Positions 34,171 to 37,112 of a DNA stretch of 37,112 nucleotides are shown piece by piece. Location: the NCBI RefSeq assembly GCF_003437035.1, contig NZ_QSRL01000018.1, forward strand, positions 1 through 37,112, in the 5' to 3' direction. Position 1 is the first letter of the stretch, and every line of letters starts with the position of its first letter. The DNA is from Collinsella sp. TF08-11AT (GTDB taxonomy: Bacteria > Actinomycetota > Coriobacteriia > Coriobacteriales > Coriobacteriaceae). Below the pieces are notes generated by a model that had not been told where the DNA came from, made no database searches, and saw only the letters and a list, made by a program, of their open reading frames with translations. A program made the position numbers and the translations under genes.

Positions 34171-34173
34171 TAA

Positions 34174-34695
34174 TTACCTGACGTACACGATGTTGTCGCG
34201 GCGGGGTTTGGCCTGGGGAAGCACGTCTTCGGCATAGCCCAGAATGCAGTTGCCCACACCGCGCAGGCTTCCGTCGGCGGGCAGACCCCACTTGGCCAGC
34301 AGTTCCAATCCCTCGGGTGAGTCAAAGACCTCGTGTGCTCGGTGGATCCAACACGAATCGACGCCCAGCGCATAGGCAGCGTTGAGCAGGTTGCCCATGG
34401 CGAGCGAGCCGTCTTCCAGGTGCGTGGGCACGCTGCGGTCGACGAGCACCACCACAACGGTCTTGGCGCCGTAGAAGGGATCTCCCTCGCTACCCATAAC
34501 CTGGGCGTTGAGCTGCGAGAGGCGCTCGACGGTTGCGGGGTCGGTGACGGCGACGAACGTGACCGGCTGGCGTCCCATGCCGCTCGGCGCATACTGACCG
34601 GCTTCGATAATGCGTGCGAGCTTCTCGGCCTCGACAGGGCGATCGCTGTATTTGCGGCAGCTGCGGCGATGGATGAGCGCCTCGATGGTCTCCAT
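34174..34695 (-). CDS. Nitroreductase-family flavoprotein
   Basis: A 173-residue FMN-dependent oxidoreductase that would act as a homodimer using NAD(P)H. The N-terminal ALIHRRSCRKYSDRPVE and APSGMGRQPVTFV are the FMN phosphate and ring contacts; GNLLNAAYALGVDSCWIHRA and the C-terminal CILGYAED complete the fold. It belongs to the short NfsA/NfnB-like class, with broad substrates (nitroaromatics, quinones) in the family. The ATG at 34695 follows AGGAGG; a longer frame to 34788 is not supported. The following gap to 34985 contains a GGGAT...ATCCC imperfect palindrome around AAACGTTT (34839-34861), a possible operator. Confidence 0.9.
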   Translation of the reverse strand: METIEALIHRRSCRKYSDRPVEAEKLARIIEAGQYAPSGMGRQPVTFVAVTDPATVERLSQLNAQVMGSEGDPFYGAKTVVVVLVDRSVPTHLEDGSLAMGNLLNAAYALGVDSCWIHRAHEVFDSPEGLELLAKWGLPADGSLRGVGNCILGYAEDVLPQAKPRRDNIVYVR

Positions 34696-34985
34696 GTGTC
34701 CTCCTGACGTTGGTTGCGATGCCTCGTTCTTACCCGCCGAACCAAAACCGTAATCGCGCCGTCGGCCCCAAAAAATGCAAGCTACCAAGTGGAAAAGTTG
34801 GTTTGCATAAAACTTCAGCCAGAATGTGACAAACCGGTGGGATGATTAAACGTTTTATCCCGTCTACCCTGCGGTTTTTACCACTTGCCTAAATGATGCG
34901 CGCATAAGCTCTGATAAAGGTTTTACTAAAGGAGTACCAACGTTTATCAACGCGCCATGGTGGCGCCGGGCCAGGAGGTAACATC

Positions 34986-35276
34986 ATGTTCCAGGCTGGA
35001 GATGTCGTCGAGACCGACTTCGAAGGATTTCTGAAGCTGTTGCGTTCCAAGACGCGCGCTTTCGTGTCGATCAACGATCACGAGTACTACATTACGCACA
35101 CCGATGGCTATTGGCGTGTTCAGGATTGCGAGGCCCTCAACGATAAGGGCCACTTTACTGACTGCTCCGAGCTGGTCAACACGGTCTGCGAGGTCGTCGA
35201 GCTGCCTTGGATCTGCGGCAAGAGCCTGCACGACAGCTTCTCGGGCGCCACGGTCTACGAGGCCGTCGCTGCTTAA
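34986..35276 (+). CDS. Small conserved-looking protein of unknown function
   Basis: A 96-residue acidic soluble protein, no signal peptide or membrane helix. It contains FLKLLRSKTRAFVSINDHEYYITHTDGYWRVQDCE, seen here in two stretches around residues 15-50, and four cysteines (DC, DC, VC, IC) spread over residues 48-77, which might bind metal or form disulfides. AGGAGG stands just before the ATG and a strong terminator follows at 35303, so it is a well-bounded monocistronic gene. I do not recognise the family. Confidence 0.75.
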   Translation: MFQAGDVVETDFEGFLKLLRSKTRAFVSINDHEYYITHTDGYWRVQDCEALNDKGHFTDCSELVNTVCEVVELPWICGKSLHDSFSGATVYEAVAA

Positions 35277-35302
35277 CAGCCAACAATCGATATTCTCTCG
35301 CA

Positions 35303-35337
35303 ACCGTCGGCGCCGCCCCGCGCCGGCGGTCTTTTTT
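35303..35337 (+). terminator. Intrinsic terminator after the 96-residue protein gene
   Basis: ACCGTCGGCGC (35303-35313) pairs with GCGCCGGCGGT (35320-35330) with one T-G, followed by C and six T. Confidence 0.93.
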
Positions 35338-35649
35338 GTCGATATGTTATATAGGTCGCACGTCTTGCACGGCCGCCCTTGACGATAGTCAAAACTCGGA
35401 CTAACCTGAAACTACAATTAGGTTGATTTCCGATCTCAGCCGAACACATTGAGCGAATAGGCCGTTCCCGCAGCTAGCCGAACGCCCCCGAGGTCCCATT
35501 CGGGCCCCCGGGTCGGCATTTTCCCAGTTGAAGGAACGGTGGAGATGTGTTTCGATGGGTCCGGTGGCCATGCTCCGCCCGCCGCCCGGCGCCTCCTCCC
35601 AGACCCAGCCGAACGGTCGGTTCCGTCTATTCCGTTTTTCCCTTTCAGG

Positions 35650-36942
35650 CTAGGACAGCGGGGCATCGCCCCTCTCTGCGCGCGCCCGCGCGATGAGCCC
35701 CGGCGTCAGGTCGAGCCCGTCGACGGGCACGTCCTCGATGCCGTACGCATCCAGCAGCGCCGCCGCGTCGTCGCCGAGCATCGCCCGGAAGGCGCGGGCG
35801 GGCGTCGCGAAGCCGAGCGCGCCGCGGGGCTCGGAGTTCACGTGCGACATCGCCAGCGCAAGGTCGGCCGGGGCCAGCCGGTCGAACCTGATGCCGCGGC
35901 CCTTGGGCAGCAGCTTCCTGATCTCGACGTGGTTGCGCTCGCAGGCGCCCTTCTGGTCGCTGCGCCGGGGGTCGCAGTAGAACAGCCTCGTCTCGCCCGG
36001 CCCCTCGCCGATCAGCGCGGCGATCGCGCCCTCGTCGGAGAACTCGGCGCCGTTGTCGGTGAGGACGGCGCGGAACACGCGGCGCGCCCCGCCGGCGCCC
36101 AGCACCGAGCGCACGCCCCCGAGCGCCGCCGCCACGCTCTCGGCGTCCTTCGCCGCGAGCGGCAGCGCGAGCTGCAGCCTGCTGGGGCGGTGCAGCAGCG
36201 TGAGCAGGCAGGCGCTGTCCTCCCGCGAGCCCTCGACGGTGTCCATCTCCCAGGCGGCGGCGCACGCGTCCTCGCCGAGGGCGAGGAACGCGGCGTGCGA
36301 CCTGCGGGGCGAGTGCGGCGTCGCCCTCTTCGGGGCCCGGTGCGACCTGGGCCTGTAGCCGACCTTGCGCCTGAGCTCCATGTTGGTCATGCCGTCGTAG
36401 CCCGCCGCGACCCAGCGGTAGATCGTCGAGGGCGACAGGTCCACGGGCCCGCCGTTGCGGGCGGACAGCTGCTCGGGCGAGAGCCCCCGGCCCAGGCCGT
36501 CGCGGATGAGGGCGAGCGCCTCGGCCGCGGCGGGCTCGTCGGCGTCTATCCCGCGCCTCGACGAGACGAGGACCGAGTCCGCGCACAGCTGCGCGGCGCG
36601 GGCGTCGTAGAAGACGTGCGGGCGGCGCTTGCAGCCGATCGCGCGGTACCGCCCGCACCCGTTGCAGCAGCGCGGCCACGCGGCCAGGCGCGGGCAGGCC
36701 GCCGACAGGTCGGCGGAGGCGTCCACGCGCTCGCCGCGCCTCTCCCTCGGCGCGGTCACGAACCTGTGCGACGCCACCTCCGAGCACACCGTCGAGGGCG
36801 ACCTGCCCAGCTCCCTCGCTATCCGCCTGCACGAGGCCCCGCGCTCCAGCATCCTCTGGAGCGTGTCCCGCTCGTGCCTGGTGAGCCTGCCGTAGGCCCT
36901 CGGGGCCGCCTTCCCGGCCCCCTTCTTCCTCTTTCCGGACAT
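35650..36942 (-). CDS. IS30-family transposase
   Basis: A 430-residue DDE transposase. The N-terminal helix-turn-helix reads RLTRHERDTLQRMLERGASC and RRIARELGRSPSTVCSEVASH, typical of IS30. A cysteine-containing segment (CCNGCGRYRAIGCKRR) follows and then a second DNA-binding motif (LSPSTIYRWVAAG). The catalytic core shows Asp in WEMDTVEG, Asp in VLTDNGAEF and Glu in KGACERNHVEIRKLLPKG. It is longer than the common 320-380 residues of IS30 proteins. The ATG at 36942 follows GGAGGAC; an upstream in-frame ATG at 37002 would start inside the palindrome. The gene appears intact. Confidence 0.93.
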   Translation of the reverse strand: MSGKRKKGAGKAAPRAYGRLTRHERDTLQRMLERGASCRRIARELGRSPSTVCSEVASHRFVTAPRERRGERVDASADLSAACPRLAAWPRCCNGCGRYRAIGCKRRPHVFYDARAAQLCADSVLVSSRRGIDADEPAAAEALALIRDGLGRGLSPEQLSARNGGPVDLSPSTIYRWVAAGYDGMTNMELRRKVGYRPRSHRAPKRATPHSPRRSHAAFLALGEDACAAAWEMDTVEGSREDSACLLTLLHRPSRLQLALPLAAKDAESVAAALGGVRSVLGAGGARRVFRAVLTDNGAEFSDEGAIAALIGEGPGETRLFYCDPRRSDQKGACERNHVEIRKLLPKGRGIRFDRLAPADLALAMSHVNSEPRGALGFATPARAFRAMLGDDAAALLDAYGIEDVPVDGLDLTPGLIARARAERGDAPLS

Positions 36943-36994
36943 GCCGTCCTCCGATCTCCCGGGGCCGGCCGGTCCGGCCCTCAGGGTATCGGAT

Positions 36995-37032
36995 TCCCAC
37001 ATTCATCCGTACATGTACGGATGAATGTGGGA
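36995..37032. repeat. Perfect 38-bp palindrome upstream of the transposase
   Basis: The 19-base arms TCCCACATTCATCCGTACA and its complement meet with no spacer (36995-37013 and 37014-37032). CGGATGAA at 37018-37025 recurs directly at 37039-37046 in the putative IS end. It could be a transposase operator, part of the IS end, or a palindromic insertion target. Confidence 0.9.
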
Positions 37033-37068
37033 GGTGTTCGGATGAAGTTGCCAATCAAGGGAGGTGCA

Positions 37069-37112
37069 GTGACAGAAAAAATTTATCTTAACAGGGTTGC
37101 TTTTGGGAATTT
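37069..37112 (+). CDS. Start of a gene cut by the window edge
   Basis: AGGGAGG (37058-37064) followed after 4 bases by GTG opens a frame reading M-TEKIYLNRVAFGN to the window end. The sequence is more AT-rich than the IS. The function cannot be judged from 14 residues. Confidence 0.45.
   Translation, partial: MTEKIYLNRVAFGN

Larger units (their letters stand above)
35437..37047 (-). mobile_element. IS30-like insertion sequence (ends approximate)
   Basis: A transposase gene with flanking non-coding DNA that is much more GC-rich than either side. Candidate terminal repeats share CA-CCGAACAC-T: CAGCCGAACACAT from 35437, and inverted at about 37033-37047. CAGCCGAAC or TAGCCGAAC also recurs inside the left flank at 35475 and 35606, perhaps as transposase-binding sites. 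The 35450-35649 stretch is non-coding. I cannot identify a target duplication, so the borders are uncertain. Confidence 0.65.

Overview
The window is GC-rich (about 60% by eye). Its gene order and protein features look like a gut Coriobacteriia chromosome, most likely Collinsella. That assignment is inference from gene content (tilS-hpt-ftsH cluster, split transketolase, PTS genes) and from the spiky, Gly/Ala/Asp-rich codon use; no rRNA marker is present. Nearly all space is coding, and starts are usually preceded by clear AAGGAG-type ribosome binding sites.

Layout. 1-1353: a membrane-anchored hypothetical protein diverges from an Hsp20 chaperone. 1368-6656: a WalJ/YycJ-type metallo-beta-lactamase protein diverges from the conserved tilS-hpt-ftsH cluster. 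6677-10726: a perfect palindromic repeat, a PLP aminotransferase, a PHP-domain phosphoesterase, an RlmD-type rRNA methyltransferase and a 139-bp element with 35-bp inverted arms. 10734-13330: a polar amino-acid ABC importer (lipoprotein, permease, ATPase). 13569-16753: an EF-G-like protein with altered GTPase motifs and a secreted nuclease. 16873-24370: a LacI regulator divergent from a sugar operon (PTS EIIBC, GatZ/KbaZ-like protein, transaldolase, two-subunit transketolase, PTS EIIA). 24605-27410: larE, a HAD phosphatase and a second LacI regulator. 27728-31791: glmS, a GntR regulator and a YeiH-type transporter. 32057-35337: a degenerate NtrC/PrpR-like regulator, a membrane protein, a nitroreductase and a small unknown protein. 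35437-37047: an IS30-like insertion sequence, followed by the start of another gene.

The most distinctive signal is non-coding. Four copies of a roughly 150-165 bp structured repeat (12336-12488, 24456-24604, 29581-29742, 34009-34170) each begin within a few bases of a stop codon, always in the sense orientation of the gene that ends there. Each has a short GC-rich hairpin followed by a long hairpin. Between copies the outer arm sequence has been replaced while both sides stay complementary, so folding appears to be what is conserved. One copy lies between two genes of an ABC transporter operon and another lies ahead of the intrinsic terminator of glmS, so the elements are probably transcribed as 3' UTR or intercistronic RNA.

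A second repeat class consists of REP-like palindromes carrying a GGGACAG-type motif (6677, 24378, 27477, 29819 and weaker relatives at 16838 and 21242).

The sugar operon is the best candidate for an incompletely described metabolic system: a fructose-type PTS coupled to a GatZ-like protein without its usual catalytic partner, a transaldolase and a split transketolase. It has a LacI-type operator and intercistronic hairpins, one of which can refold into an alternative structure.
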